From contig CAYTZH010000011.1 in NCBI GenBank assembly GCA_964442285.1, positions 1-64,000 on the forward strand: 64,000 nucleotides of DNA, given 5' to 3'. The notes beneath the pieces are model-generated. The model made no database searches. It saw only the letters and a program-made list of their open reading frames with translations, and was not told where the DNA came from. The position numbers were made by a program, and so were the translations under genes. Below are positions 51,519 to 59,776 of the stretch, one piece after another (the stretch's first letter is position 1; every line of letters begins with the position of its first letter). The stretch comes from CAYTZH01 sp964442285 (GTDB taxonomy: Bacteria; Myxococcota_A; UBA9160; JAFDET01).

Positions 51519-52280
51519 CTAGGCCCCTCCCCAGCCGGGGGCTGTGAGCTGGTTCACTCTCCGGGTGGGGCCGGCGCCGGGGACCAGGAGGCGGCCGACC
51601 TCGGTGAAGACCTCCGGCCGGAAGAGCAGCTCCACGTGGCCCAGCTGCGGGAACTCGCGGACCTCGCCGAACGGGCAGTGGGACGACTCGACCGGCTGCA
51701 CCAGCAGGTCGCGACCCGCGACGACGGACGTAACCTCCACGCCCGCCGGCGGCGGCAGCGCGTTCAGGTGGCGCAGGAACGAGGAGCCGGGAAGCAGCTG
51801 TCGCACGAGGGAGGCCGGGATGAAGTTGGCGGCGTGGCTGCCCCGGTGGGGCGTGGCGAGGGTGATCAGGCGGTCGACCCGTCGCGCTCCCCCGAGCTGC
51901 TGGAGGTAGAAGCGCGCCACGAGACCGCCCATGGAGTGCGCCACCAGGTCGATGCGACCGCCGCGCACGCAGGCATCGATCTGGCGGCGCAGACCCAGGG
52001 CCAGGGCTTCGATCGACCCCCGACTGCGATAGGTGACGGCGAGCTGTCGGCGATGTCCCAGGACGCGGAGGTAGGTCTGGAGCGGCAGGAAGCTCGAGCG
52101 GTTGGCCGCGAGGCCGTGCACGAACACCAGCGTGCGCTCCTCGGGACAGCGGGGAGTCCGACGTTGCGTGCTCCGCAGACCGAGGGGCAGCATGAGACCG
52201 AGCGCAGCCATGGAGAGCCCCTCGCGGAGCATGGCCCGCCGGGCCGCGGGGGGATCGAAGTCGATGCGTGCGGATGCCAT
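51519..52280 (-). CDS. Secreted lipase-like alpha/beta hydrolase
   Basis: This encodes 253 residues. The short N-terminus with RRAMLREGLSMAALGLMLPL may be a Tat-like or Sec signal, although the second Arg pair is not textbook. TLVFVHGLAANRSSF is the oxyanion segment, IDLVAHSMGGLVARFYLQ the nucleophile elbow (Ser in AHSMGG), TLATPHRGSHAANF a lipase landmark, and GHVELLF gives the His. It should hydrolyse esters, probably triacylglycerol. On the minus strand TACGAT lies 19 bases upstream, with GGGAGG between. Confidence 0.85.
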   Translation of the reverse strand: MASARIDFDPPAARRAMLREGLSMAALGLMLPLGLRSTQRRTPRCPEERTLVFVHGLAANRSSFLPLQTYLRVLGHRRQLAVTYRSRGSIEALALGLRRQIDACVRGGRIDLVAHSMGGLVARFYLQQLGGARRVDRLITLATPHRGSHAANFIPASLVRQLLPGSSFLRHLNALPPPAGVEVTSVVAGRDLLVQPVESSHCPFGEVREFPQLGHVELLFRPEVFTEVGRLLVPGAGPTRRVNQLTAPGWGGA

Positions 52281-52388
52281 GGAGCCCTCCCGCGAGCATC
52301 GTAGACCAGGAGGGACGGACCGGACGACCCGATCCCGCTGCGGAACACCGCGGCGTTCCCGGAGGGGAGGCGGTAGCATGCGGCCTCC

Positions 52389-53519
52389 ATGCGGATCCCG
52401 CGCACCCTGGCCTTCTACATCGGGCGCGAGATGGCGCTCTACGCGCTCCTCGGCTTCTTCGGCTTCACCGCCGTGCTCGTGTCCCAGAACCTGCTGCGCA
52501 TGCTCCGCCAGCTCGCAGGCGCCGGGATCCCCCTGAGCGACGTGATGGTGGTCCTCGGCCACCTCCTCCCGATCTGGGCCACCTACGCGCTGCCCTTCGC
52601 CTTCCTGCTCGGTGTCCTCGTCGCCGTGGGGCGTCTTTCAGCCGACAGCGAGGTGACCGCCATGCGGGCCTGCGGCGTCGGGCTCTTCCAGCTGATGACG
52701 CCGGCCCTCGTGCTCGGGCTGCTCGCCTCCGCCACCACGGCCTGGCTCATGATCGAGGTCGAGCCGTCCCTGCGTCGCAATCTCAACACGGTCGCCCGGG
52801 ACGTGGCCTCGCGCACCCGCCTGGTGAAGCCCGGGCGGGTGCGCGGCTTCGGCGACCGCATGCTCTTCGTGCGGGAAATGGACCCGGACGACAACGTCCG
52901 CGGCGTCATGATCTGGGACTTCAGCGACGAGGATCGGCCGTTCTCGGTCTTCGCCGAGCGGGGTCGCGTGAGCTTCGATGCCGACAGCGCGATCCTCAAC
53001 TTCCAGCTGGAGCGCGGGGACGTCCATCTCGAGCCGGACGAGCCCCGGGACCCGCGCTACCAGCGGATCTCCTTCGAGACCTTCGACTACGCCTTCGACA
53101 TCGGCGCCCTGCTCGCGGGGGAGGCGGCCCGGCTGCGGCCCCGCCACATGAGCATGGCGGAGCTCCGCCGCGCCCTCGAGCGCATCGCCGAGGGCGACGA
53201 GCTGCGGGACCTGAAGGTGAGGGATCCCGCCGAGTACCACCTGCAGATCCATCGCCGGCTGGCGCTGCCCGCCGCGCCGCTCATGTTCGCCCTGGTGGGC
53301 GTTCCCCTCGGCCTGCGGCGGGCACGGGGAGCACGTTCGTGGGGCGCGCTGGTGTGTGCGGCGCTGGCCTTCGTCTACTACGGACTGCTGGGCTTCGCCG
53401 AGTACCTGGTGCTGGGGGACCTGCGCCTGCCCCCCGCCGCGGCGCTCTGGATTCCCAACGCGCTCTTCCTGCTGGCCGCCGTCCCGCTCATCCTGCGCGC
53501 TCGCCGCGGCCATCTCTGA
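52389..53519 (+). CDS. lptF: LptF/LptG-family LPS exporter permease
   Basis: This encodes 376 residues. Six transmembrane segments flank a periplasmic beta-jellyroll: FYIGREMALYALLGFFGFTA at the N-terminus, then LPFAFLLGVLVAVGRLSADSE, with the conserved E-x-x-A-M-R-A-C-G (EVTAMRACGV) coupling helix, and VGVPLGLRRARG before the last helices. LptF and LptG pair in the inner membrane with LptB to lift lipopolysaccharide to the outer membrane; LptG is not in the window. TAGCAT (52374-52379) is nine bases before the ATG, implying a leaderless mRNA. It overlaps the convergent phosphoesterase by 32 bases. Confidence 0.85.
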   Translation: MRIPRTLAFYIGREMALYALLGFFGFTAVLVSQNLLRMLRQLAGAGIPLSDVMVVLGHLLPIWATYALPFAFLLGVLVAVGRLSADSEVTAMRACGVGLFQLMTPALVLGLLASATTAWLMIEVEPSLRRNLNTVARDVASRTRLVKPGRVRGFGDRMLFVREMDPDDNVRGVMIWDFSDEDRPFSVFAERGRVSFDADSAILNFQLERGDVHLEPDEPRDPRYQRISFETFDYAFDIGALLAGEAARLRPRHMSMAELRRALERIAEGDELRDLKVRDPAEYHLQIHRRLALPAAPLMFALVGVPLGLRRARGARSWGALVCAALAFVYYGLLGFAEYLVLGDLRLPPAAALWIPNALFLLAAVPLILRARRGHL

Positions 53520-54612
53520 AGCCGGTTTCCACCGAGACGGTCCCCGCGGCGTCGACCCGGGCCGTGGCCACCGCCTGCCCGCGCGCGCTCCCCTGCCAGG
53601 GCCAGCGCGGGACGCGGAAGAGCGTCACCTCGAGGACCCCGGCGCCGCCGGGCGGGCCGACCAGGTCGACCCGGGCGAACCCGAGCTCCGCGGCGGCGAA
53701 GTCCCGCCGCGTGGGCGTCGGCGAGATCTCGCGCACGTAGCTGCCGCCCCCGGCGATCACGTGCAGCGGCGGGGCCGGCGGCGGCATGCGCAGGATCTGG
53801 AGGTTGTGCTCGTGGCCCGACAGGTAGAGCTGGACCGGGACCTCTGCCTTCCGCATGAGCTTGTGCAGGTCGCGGGTGAAGGTCTTGTAGAAGTAGTGCC
53901 CGGTGTCGGCCATGGGGTAGTGGCTGGCGAGGATGCGGAAGGGGCCCTGGGACGCCCGCAGCAGCTCGAGGAGCCGCTCCGGAACGCCGTCGTCCCAGCG
54001 GATGCAGTCGAAGAGCAGCAGGCTCACGCCCTCGCCGAGCTCCACCAGGCCAGCGAGGTCCTTCGGCATGTGCCAGTTGGCCACGAGCTCCGGGAGCAGG
54101 TCCCGCTGCAGGGCGGGACTCTCGTCCGAGGCGTAGTCGTGGTTGCCGAGCACCGCGTGAATCGGGATCGGTCGGCAGCCCCCGCACACGCGCTCCTCGC
54201 CAAGCTCCTCGGCGCCCTGGGGCGTGAGCTCCACGAACGGGCGGAACTGCGCGACCAGGTTGTCGCGAACCTGACGCGTGAAGGTGTCCGTCTGGAGGCC
54301 CGAGTCGTAGAAGTTGTCGCCGAGCAGGACCAAGGCGTCCGCGGAGCTTCGCCGCGCCTCGGCGGCGATGGCGTCGCCCACCCGCCAGGCGGGCGCGCCC
54401 TCGACCCACTTGGGCGGCGCGCCGGAGTCGCCCACCACCAGCAGTGAGAGCCGCGTCCCGGCCGGGGACGCCGCCACGTCGCCCGCCCGCGTCGGGCCGC
54501 GACCGAGGCGCCAGAGGCCGAGCCCGGCCGCGCCGGCCCCCGCCCAGGCGGCGCTGCTCAGCAGCCGGCGCCGGGTCAACCCCCGCCGCTCGTCGATGGG
54601 GTCTTCGCTCAT
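53488..54612 (-). CDS. Tat-exported metallophosphoesterase
   Basis: This encodes 374 residues. The N-terminus TRRRLLSSAAWAGAGAAGLG is a Tat-type signal. The calcineurin-like phosphoesterase metal motifs are LLVVGDSGAPPKW, VLLGDNFYDSG, AVLGNHDYAS, LASHYPMADTGHY and LSGHEHNLQ. It resembles purple acid phosphatase-like or tartrate-resistant phosphatases, with a CGGC loop of unknown role. Translation is coupled to the upstream LCAT-like gene by an ATGA overlap. It is probably periplasmic; the substrate is not known. Confidence 0.87.
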   Translation of the reverse strand: MSEDPIDERRGLTRRRLLSSAAWAGAGAAGLGLWRLGRGPTRAGDVAASPAGTRLSLLVVGDSGAPPKWVEGAPAWRVGDAIAAEARRSSADALVLLGDNFYDSGLQTDTFTRQVRDNLVAQFRPFVELTPQGAEELGEERVCGGCRPIPIHAVLGNHDYASDESPALQRDLLPELVANWHMPKDLAGLVELGEGVSLLLFDCIRWDDGVPERLLELLRASQGPFRILASHYPMADTGHYFYKTFTRDLHKLMRKAEVPVQLYLSGHEHNLQILRMPPPAPPLHVIAGGGSYVREISPTPTRRDFAAAELGFARVDLVGPPGGAGVLEVTLFRVPRWPWQGSARGQAVATARVDAAGTVSVETGFRDGRGERAG

Positions 54613-56084
54613 CGCGGCTGCTCGAGCAGCCAGAAGAGCACGTTGTCCCGGAAGACGGGATTCCGGGTCAGCCCCAGGTGGCCGTCGGGCAGGAGCAGGA
54701 CCCGGTCGAGGTCCAGCGGCGAGTCGACCCGGGGACGCCAGCCGCGCGCGCCCCGCTCGTCGAGCAGGGCGCTGCTGCGCAGGACCGTGCCATCGCCCGG
54801 TCCCGACGCCACCAGGGCCACGCGGCCGTCCTCGGCGCCCACCGCCACGGTCTGGGGCGTGTCCAGGGCATCGCCCGCGACCAGGAAGACCTCCAGGCCG
54901 TCGGGTGCCTGGGCGGGCCGGTCGAGGGCGCGCATGAAGGCGCGGGCCCGCTCGAGCACCCGGCGCTGGTAGGCGAGGGCGACGCGCCGCCGCGCCGCCG
55001 CCCCGCGCACGTCCGGGAGCAGCACCGCGAGGTCGTCGGTCTGGTCCGCCGCGGCGAGCCCCCAGCCGAGCCGCTCCCAGAGCGCCGGGTCGAGCAGGTC
55101 GTCGACCGGTCGCTCCGGATCGCCGTCCCAGAGCGCGGGCCGGTGCCGGCTGCGCGGCAGCAGCTGGTAGACCGAGGGGAAGGTGCCCATGAGGGCGGGC
55201 GGGTAGAAGGGAAGCAGCGGACCCATGCGCCGGCCCTGCACCAGCTGCAGCAGCGCGCTCGCGGAGCCCGCGTTCGGCGGCCCCACCAGGATCACGCGCT
55301 CGACGTCCCGGGCCCCGGCCCAGGTGAGCTGGGGCAGCGAGCCGTCCGCGGGCAGGTCCTCACCGCCGTACATGAGGAAGTACCGGGTGAGGAGCCCGCC
55401 CATGGAGTGGGCGGCGATGTCGAACTTCACCTGGGGAACGTCGACGCCATAGCGCGCGCGCCACTGCGCGCGCACCGCCGCCCGCTTCTCGGCGATGAAG
55501 GCGGCGAGGCGCCGCGCGTTCTCGACGTTGTCGCGGCGCCAGTCGTAGGCGAACTGGAAGCAGGTGAAGTGGTCGTCGCCGTAGTCGATCTGACCGCCCA
55601 GGCCGAGGCTGCGATCCCGGTAGCCCCCGGCGCCCAGGGTGGCCAGGATGCCCGCGTACGCCTGCACCTCCAGGGGAACTCCCACGAGGCGGATCCGCAC
55701 CCGCTCCAGGACGCCATCGGGCACGACCTCGTCGCGCAGGGAAGCGAGGGGCGCGTCCCCGTGCAGGGGAAGGGCGATCACCCGCGCGTCGTCGGGGTCG
55801 GCGGGATCCACGGCGCCGGGCTCGAAGGCGCCCCAGGCGACGGTCCCGCTAGGCGTGTGGACGAGCCGGCTTCCGAGGATGCCCGGAATCGCGATGATCG
55901 GGTTGCGATCGGGTCGGTGGTACTGGGCGCTGGCGTTGTAGAGCAGCGCCAGCTCGGCTTCGGGGCCGCGGCCACAGCCCGCTCCGAGGAAGGCCAGCCC
56001 GATGGCGACGGACGCCGCGGCGATCGCCGCGATGCCTCCGCCTCCCCCTGGCCGAAGCCCTCCGCTGCGAGCGTGACCCCCCAC
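54609..56084 (-). CDS. LCAT-like phospholipase/acyltransferase lipoprotein
   Basis: This encodes 491 residues from a GTG at 56084. TATGCT on the minus strand (56096-56091) is six bases upstream, so the transcript is probably leaderless. The signal ends LGAGCG (lipobox). The fold is marked by NPIIAIPGILGSRLVH, FAYDWRRDNVENARRLAAFI and the nucleophile FDIAAHSMGGLLTRYFL. LCAT-family enzymes move acyl groups between phospholipid and acceptor alcohols or act as phospholipases; here it probably works at the outer membrane. The 3' end overlaps the phosphoesterase (ATGA). Confidence 0.87.
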   Translation of the reverse strand: MGGHARSGGLRPGGGGGIAAIAAASVAIGLAFLGAGCGRGPEAELALLYNASAQYHRPDRNPIIAIPGILGSRLVHTPSGTVAWGAFEPGAVDPADPDDARVIALPLHGDAPLASLRDEVVPDGVLERVRIRLVGVPLEVQAYAGILATLGAGGYRDRSLGLGGQIDYGDDHFTCFQFAYDWRRDNVENARRLAAFIAEKRAAVRAQWRARYGVDVPQVKFDIAAHSMGGLLTRYFLMYGGEDLPADGSLPQLTWAGARDVERVILVGPPNAGSASALLQLVQGRRMGPLLPFYPPALMGTFPSVYQLLPRSRHRPALWDGDPERPVDDLLDPALWERLGWGLAAADQTDDLAVLLPDVRGAAARRRVALAYQRRVLERARAFMRALDRPAQAPDGLEVFLVAGDALDTPQTVAVGAEDGRVALVASGPGDGTVLRSSALLDERGARGWRPRVDSPLDLDRVLLLPDGHLGLTRNPVFRDNVLFWLLEQPR

Positions 56085-56133
56085 GCTCCGAGCATAGATG
56101 ATCCCGTCCGGGGCGCGGGGGCGCCCCGAGCGA

Positions 56134-56313
56134 TCAGTCGCCCAGGTCCACCACCTCGAAGGTGCCGGTCCGCAGGCGGCGCGCGGCGCGGAAGGCCGCC
56201 TCCACGTCCACCTCGTCCAGGCCCGCCAGGTCTCCCTCGCTCGGGGCGTCGAGCGAGAGCACGTCCACATCCAGCTCCTCGATGGCCTCGAGATCCAGAT
56301 CGTCGTCGAACAT
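56134..56313 (-). CDS. Small acidic protein
   Basis: This encodes 59 residues, very rich in Asp/Glu/Leu (MFDDDLDLEAIEELDVDVLS). GGGAGG lies 11 bases before the ATG. Too short to place in a family; possibly an adaptor or an anti-factor. The flanks (56085-56133, 56314-56441) show nothing else. Confidence 0.5.
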   Translation of the reverse strand: MFDDDLDLEAIEELDVDVLSLDAPSEGDLAGLDEVDVEAAFRAARRLRTGTFEVVDLGD

Positions 56314-56441
56314 GGCTTCCTGCCTCCCAGCGGGTCGGGTCGTTCCGCGCACCGCGGAGCGGAGGATGCCGGGGGCGGTCGGGGGAGCGCAGTGAGGTGG
56401 GTCACTCCGCGGGGACGGGGCTCTCCCGGACCCGGTCGCGG

Positions 56442-56795
56442 CTACTTCCGGACCCAGTCGCCCCGATCGTTCTGGACGTAGTGGCCCGCGGGCGCCCGGG
56501 CGATCAGCTTGGCCCCGGCCCGGGCCGCGACCACGACCGGCGTGGTGCCTTCCTCGTCGGCGATCTCGTCGTAGACCACCTCGCGTTTGTCGTTGACGGT
56601 CTTCACGAGGCGCCGCACGTCGGGCGGGGCGTCCTTCCGCACCAGGCCGATGAAGCCGTCGTTGCGTTCCCCCACCCAGCCCGCCGCCTTGGCCTCGTCC
56701 AGGGCATCCGCCTCGGCCGGTGCGGGTGCCGGGAGCAGGGCGATCACCAGGGCCAGGCCGAGCGCACGCAGCCGGGGCCGGACCGCGACACCCAT
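56442..56795 (-). CDS. ydbL: YdbL-family (DUF1318) periplasmic protein
   Basis: This encodes 117 residues with a Sec signal (LGLALVIALLPAPAPAEA). The DUF1318 core is DALDEAKAAGWVGERNDGFIG, then VVYDEIADEEGTTPVVVAA and GAKLIARAPAGHYVQ. In E. coli the trio YdbH-YnbE-YdbL forms part of a phospholipid path to the outer membrane, with YdbL as helper. The start overlaps the ynbE stop by one base. No ydbH gene is next to it. Confidence 0.85.
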   Translation of the reverse strand: MGVAVRPRLRALGLALVIALLPAPAPAEADALDEAKAAGWVGERNDGFIGLVRKDAPPDVRRLVKTVNDKREVVYDEIADEEGTTPVVVAARAGAKLIARAPAGHYVQNDRGDWVRK

Positions 56796-57004
56796 CAGAA
56801 GATCTCCTCGTTCTCGGCGAAGGCCGTCTCCAGCTCCTTGTCCACCCGGACCCGGATCTCGTGCTCGATCTTCACGTTCAGGTTGATCACGATCGGCTCC
56901 TTGGGAGCCTCGACCGCCACCTTGGGCTGGCAGGCGGCAGCGAGCGCGGCTCCTGCCGCCAGGACGGCGAGCGAGGGCAGGGCGGATCGTGCGGCGTTGC
57001 GCAT
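56795..57004 (-). CDS. ynbE: YnbE-like outer-membrane lipoprotein
   Basis: This encodes 69 residues: signal and lipobox ALAAAC, then IVINLNVKIEHEIRVRVDKE, the beta-strand that in YnbE pairs with the end of YdbH. The pair with YdbL is in the usual order. YnbE is a small outer-membrane lipoprotein that bridges YdbH to the outer membrane. Confidence 0.82.
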   Translation of the reverse strand: MRNAARSALPSLAVLAAGAALAAACQPKVAVEAPKEPIVINLNVKIEHEIRVRVDKELETAFAENEEIF

Positions 57005-57443
57005 CGGCCCGAGGCTATCGAATCCGTGGGGACGCGCCGCGGTTCTCCCCGAGGGGCCCGAGGGGTGTCCGGAGTGCCCGGGCGAAGGCGGGGCCCCGCA
57101 GGCCCGAACCCCGGCTCCACCCCCGGTTTCTCAAGGATGAAGGGCGAGAGTTCCCGGGGGGGTGGCTCTCGCGGCCGGACCGCCGATACGCCCCGGAGGA
57201 GGCGAAAGCGGGACCGGGCTCGAGAAGACCCCCCGCATCCGAAGGTCTCGCCCGGCGCGAACGTCCAAGTGGGCGGCCCGACTCCGGCCCGGCCGACGCC
57301 CGAACGGGCCCGTCGGGTCGGGCGCAACGTGCCGGGGATGCAGCGGATCGGCGCAAGTCGCCGTAACGGGCGAGCCGTCCGGGCATCTCAGGGAGGCTGG
57401 GCGAAGAGCCGGCGAACGACGTCACGAACCGTGGGAGGGTGAC
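57005..57443. other. Intergenic leader before sigma-factor gene
   Basis: There are 439 bases with no gene I would accept; the long open frames are Arg/Pro-rich and artificial. GCGAGAG and CTCTCGC (57144-57172) form a seven-pair stem around a 15-base loop. A long 5' leader or an undetected regulatory RNA is possible, but no known riboswitch core was seen. Confidence 0.5.
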
Positions 57444-58769
57444 TTGAACCGATCGAAGCAGACCGCCATGCCGACCGCGGGAGCCGCCGGGGAGACGCCG
57501 CGGGGCGACGTCGGCACCTCGTCCGACGACCTGGCCGCCTACCTCGCGGCCATCCGGGACATCCCCGTGCTGGGGCCGGAGGAGACGTCGGAGCTGGCGG
57601 CTGGCATGCGGGCGGAGGAGGCGCGGTTCCAGGAGGCGGTCTTCGCGGTGCCCGGGACGGCGGTCCTGCTGCTCGGCCGCTGGAACGAGCGGCGCCGCGG
57701 CGGTCACGTGACGGCCGCCCTCTCGGCGGGCTATCGCGACGGGACCGGCCGTGACTGGGGCGCCGTGCTCGACGCCCAGATGCTCGAGGTGGAGAAGGGC
57801 CTGGAGGCCCGGGAGCCGGCGCGGGTGGTCGAGGCGCTTGCTGCGGCCAACGTCTCCCTCGAGGTCCTGCGCGCGATCCACGAGGAGCTGTGCGCCGCGC
57901 GTGACAGCGAGGACCCCGCGGCGGCCAAGGATGCGCGGCGGCGCCTGGGTCTCGGCAACGCCCGAGCCCGGGCCGCCCTGGATCGCGCCGGCGCGGCCCT
58001 CGCCGCGCTCGACGCACACAAGCGTCGCTTCGTCTACCACAACCTGCGGCTCGTGGTCGCCGTGGCGAAGCGCTACCGGAACATGGGGGTCCCCTTCCTG
58101 GACCTGATCCAGGAGGGCAACCTGGGCCTGATCCGCGCGGTGGAGAAGTTCGACCACGAGCGCGGCTTCCGATTCTCGTCGTACGGTGTCTGGTGGATCA
58201 CCCAGTCGCTCATCCGGGCGATCCAGACCCAGTCGCGCACGGTGCGCGTGCCGTCCCATATCTACGAGCTCCGCTACCGCCGGCGGCGGGCGGAGCAGGA
58301 GATGCGGCAGCGGCTCGGCCGCATCCCCACGGTCGTCGAGCTGGCGGCGGCGCTCGAGATCACGCCGGAGGTCATGGAGCAGGCGGCCCAGGCCATGGAG
58401 CCCGTGTCGTCGATCCACACGCCCCTGACCGGAAGCGAGGATCTGAGCCTGGAGGACCGGCTTCCCGACGACGAGGCCGTCGAGCCCGGCGAGGCCCTGG
58501 AGCGGGCCGCCGTCGAGCGGGAGGTCGGCCGCGGCGTGGAGTCCCTGGCCGACCGGGAGCGCCTGATCCTGCGCTGGCGCTTCGGCCTGGACGGCGAGGA
58601 GAACCTGACCCTCGCGCAGGTGGGCGAGCGGCTCGGACTCTCCCGCGAGCGCGTGCGCCAGATCGAGCGGCGCGCTCTGGAACGGCTGCGCGAGGACGGG
58701 GGCCTGCAGGCGGTGGCCGAAGCCTCCGGCCTCGACGTGGATCCCGACCGGGGCGACCGCGCGGCCTGA
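57444..58769 (+). CDS. Sigma-70 family RNA polymerase sigma factor
   Basis: This encodes 441 residues from a TTG at 57444 with GGGAGGG six bases upstream. Region 1.2 is DDLAAYLAAIRDIPVLGPEE. Region 2 is LVVAVAKRYRNMGVPFLDLI then QEGNLGLIRAVEKFDHERGF and FSSYGVWWITQSLIRAIQ. Region 4 is LTLAQVGERLGLSRERVRQI with ALERLR. Between regions 1.2 and 2 lies a nonconserved Ala-rich insertion of ~150 residues. It belongs with group 1/2 sigma factors (RpoD/RpoS/RpoH-like), probably an alternative housekeeping or stress sigma. It recognises promoter -10/-35 boxes. Confidence 0.9.
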   Translation: MNRSKQTAMPTAGAAGETPRGDVGTSSDDLAAYLAAIRDIPVLGPEETSELAAGMRAEEARFQEAVFAVPGTAVLLLGRWNERRRGGHVTAALSAGYRDGTGRDWGAVLDAQMLEVEKGLEAREPARVVEALAAANVSLEVLRAIHEELCAARDSEDPAAAKDARRRLGLGNARARAALDRAGAALAALDAHKRRFVYHNLRLVVAVAKRYRNMGVPFLDLIQEGNLGLIRAVEKFDHERGFRFSSYGVWWITQSLIRAIQTQSRTVRVPSHIYELRYRRRRAEQEMRQRLGRIPTVVELAAALEITPEVMEQAAQAMEPVSSIHTPLTGSEDLSLEDRLPDDEAVEPGEALERAAVEREVGRGVESLADRERLILRWRFGLDGEENLTLAQVGERLGLSRERVRQIERRALERLREDGGLQAVAEASGLDVDPDRGDRAA

Positions 58770-58773
58770 GCGT

Positions 58774-59052
58774 TCAGGACTTCGCCTCCTCCGCCCGCTG
58801 CTCGCATCTCGGACCGTCGTCGCGGGCCACGCCAGCCCTCCGAGCGACCTCGAGGCCGGCCTCTCGCGCGCGTCGCAGCCAGCGCCGCGCCCATGCGAAC
58901 TCGCCGGCCAGCACGGCCAGCCCCACACCGATCACCACGGTCCCCGGGCCCGGCACGAACAGCAGGATGGCCCCGATCAGCAGCAGGGTGCCGCCGACGA
59001 CGGCAACGACGACGCGACGCGCGGTCGCGTAGGTGGCCCGGCGGAGCGACAC
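58774..59052 (-). CDS. PGPGW-motif membrane protein
   Basis: This encodes 92 residues. The signature is LLFVPGPGTVVIGVGLAVLA then GEFAWARRWLRRAR, which is the PGPGW/PF09656 domain with two hydrophobic stretches and a cytosolic basic tail. Function is unknown. It is convergent with the sigma factor, four bases apart, and upstream of it lies the HiPIP gene on the same strand. Confidence 0.85.
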   Translation of the reverse strand: MSLRRATYATARRVVVAVVGGTLLLIGAILLFVPGPGTVVIGVGLAVLAGEFAWARRWLRRAREAGLEVARRAGVARDDGPRCEQRAEEAKS

Positions 59053-59065
59053 CGCGAGGCGGGAA

Positions 59066-59506
59066 TCAGGCCGGGCGCTTGGCCCAGGAGGCGCACCAGC
59101 CCTGGGCGGCCACCTTGCCCTTGGGGAAGAGCTGGCAGCCGCCGCGCGCCTCGCCCGGCGTCTTGTAGAAGATGCAGTTGGCGCACTGCTGGTCCGGCTT
59201 CACCGACTCGTTCACGTACTGCAGCGCCGTCACCTGGGGCGCCATGGCCGGGATCTCGGTGACCAGGGCGTCCTCGCCGGGGGCCCGGGCGGAGGGCTTC
59301 GGGGCGGGCGTCGGCTTCGGCTCGGGCGTAGCCGTCGGGGCCGGGGCCGGCGTCGGGTCGGGCTGCGAGGCCGTCCCGCCGCCGCTGCCGCCTTCGCCAC
59401 AGCCCAGGATGCCGATCAGGGTCGCGCCCGCCGGCACGACCACCAGGGCCCGTCCGGCGCCGGCCAGCAGCTGCCTTCGGGTCCACTCTTCGCGTCGATG
59501 GCTCAT
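59066..59506 (-). CDS. High-potential iron-sulfur protein (HiPIP)
   Basis: This encodes 146 residues. A Tat-like signal (TRRQLLAGAGRALVVV) ends near LGCGEG. A long Pro-rich linker of PTPAP type follows. The HiPIP core is QQCANCIFYKTPGEARGGCQ and LFPKGKVAAQGWCASW: four Cys in the C-x2-C-xn-C-xn-C pattern for one [4Fe-4S]. It carries single electrons in the periplasm, commonly from bc1 complex to oxidases or reaction centres. The Pro linker after a possible lipid Cys suggests anchoring. TATGCT on the minus strand lies 27 bases before the ATG. Confidence 0.9.
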   Translation of the reverse strand: MSHRREEWTRRQLLAGAGRALVVVPAGATLIGILGCGEGGSGGGTASQPDPTPAPAPTATPEPKPTPAPKPSARAPGEDALVTEIPAMAPQVTALQYVNESVKPDQQCANCIFYKTPGEARGGCQLFPKGKVAAQGWCASWAKRPA

Positions 59507-59565
59507 GGTCTCACCTCCCGGCACAGAGCATAGAACGAGCGGGGCGCAGCGGAAGGGGAGGGGCC

Positions 59566-59700
59566 TCAGGGCTCCCCGCGCGGCGGCCCAGCACCGGGAC
59601 GAAGTCGATCCCGGGCAGGCGCCAGACCGGCCAGGCGCGCCAGCGGGAGCAGGATCAGGGGCAGGACCGAGGGCGGGGTGCGGGCTCGGGAGCGGCGCAT
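59566..59700 (-). CDS. Possible small basic/hydrophobic peptide
   Basis: An ATG at 59700 opens a 44-residue frame (MRRSRARTPPSVLPLILLPL). There is no convincing ribosome site or family. The +1 frame near the end reads WRLPGIDFVPVLGRR and looks more protein-like, so a frameshifted relic is possible. Otherwise 59507-59776 is empty. Confidence 0.2.
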   Translation of the reverse strand: MRRSRARTPPSVLPLILLPLARLAGLAPARDRLRPGAGPPRGEP

Positions 59701-59776
59701 CGGGCATGCTACCCCGGCGCGCCGGGGCACGCGCTGGCCTCCTCGGTTAGGGTCGGTCCGGGGGCGGGGAGCGCGA

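Noticed and set aside
56989..57442. Open frames in the leader of the sigma-factor gene
   Set aside because: They are Arg/Pro/Gly-rich, have no ribosome site, and end without any domain. I treat the region as an untranslated leader.
57005..57443. Riboswitch before the sigma-factor gene
   Set aside because: I looked for the cores of c-di-GMP, cobalamin, TPP and SAM riboswitches and saw none. A covariance-model search would be needed to exclude others.
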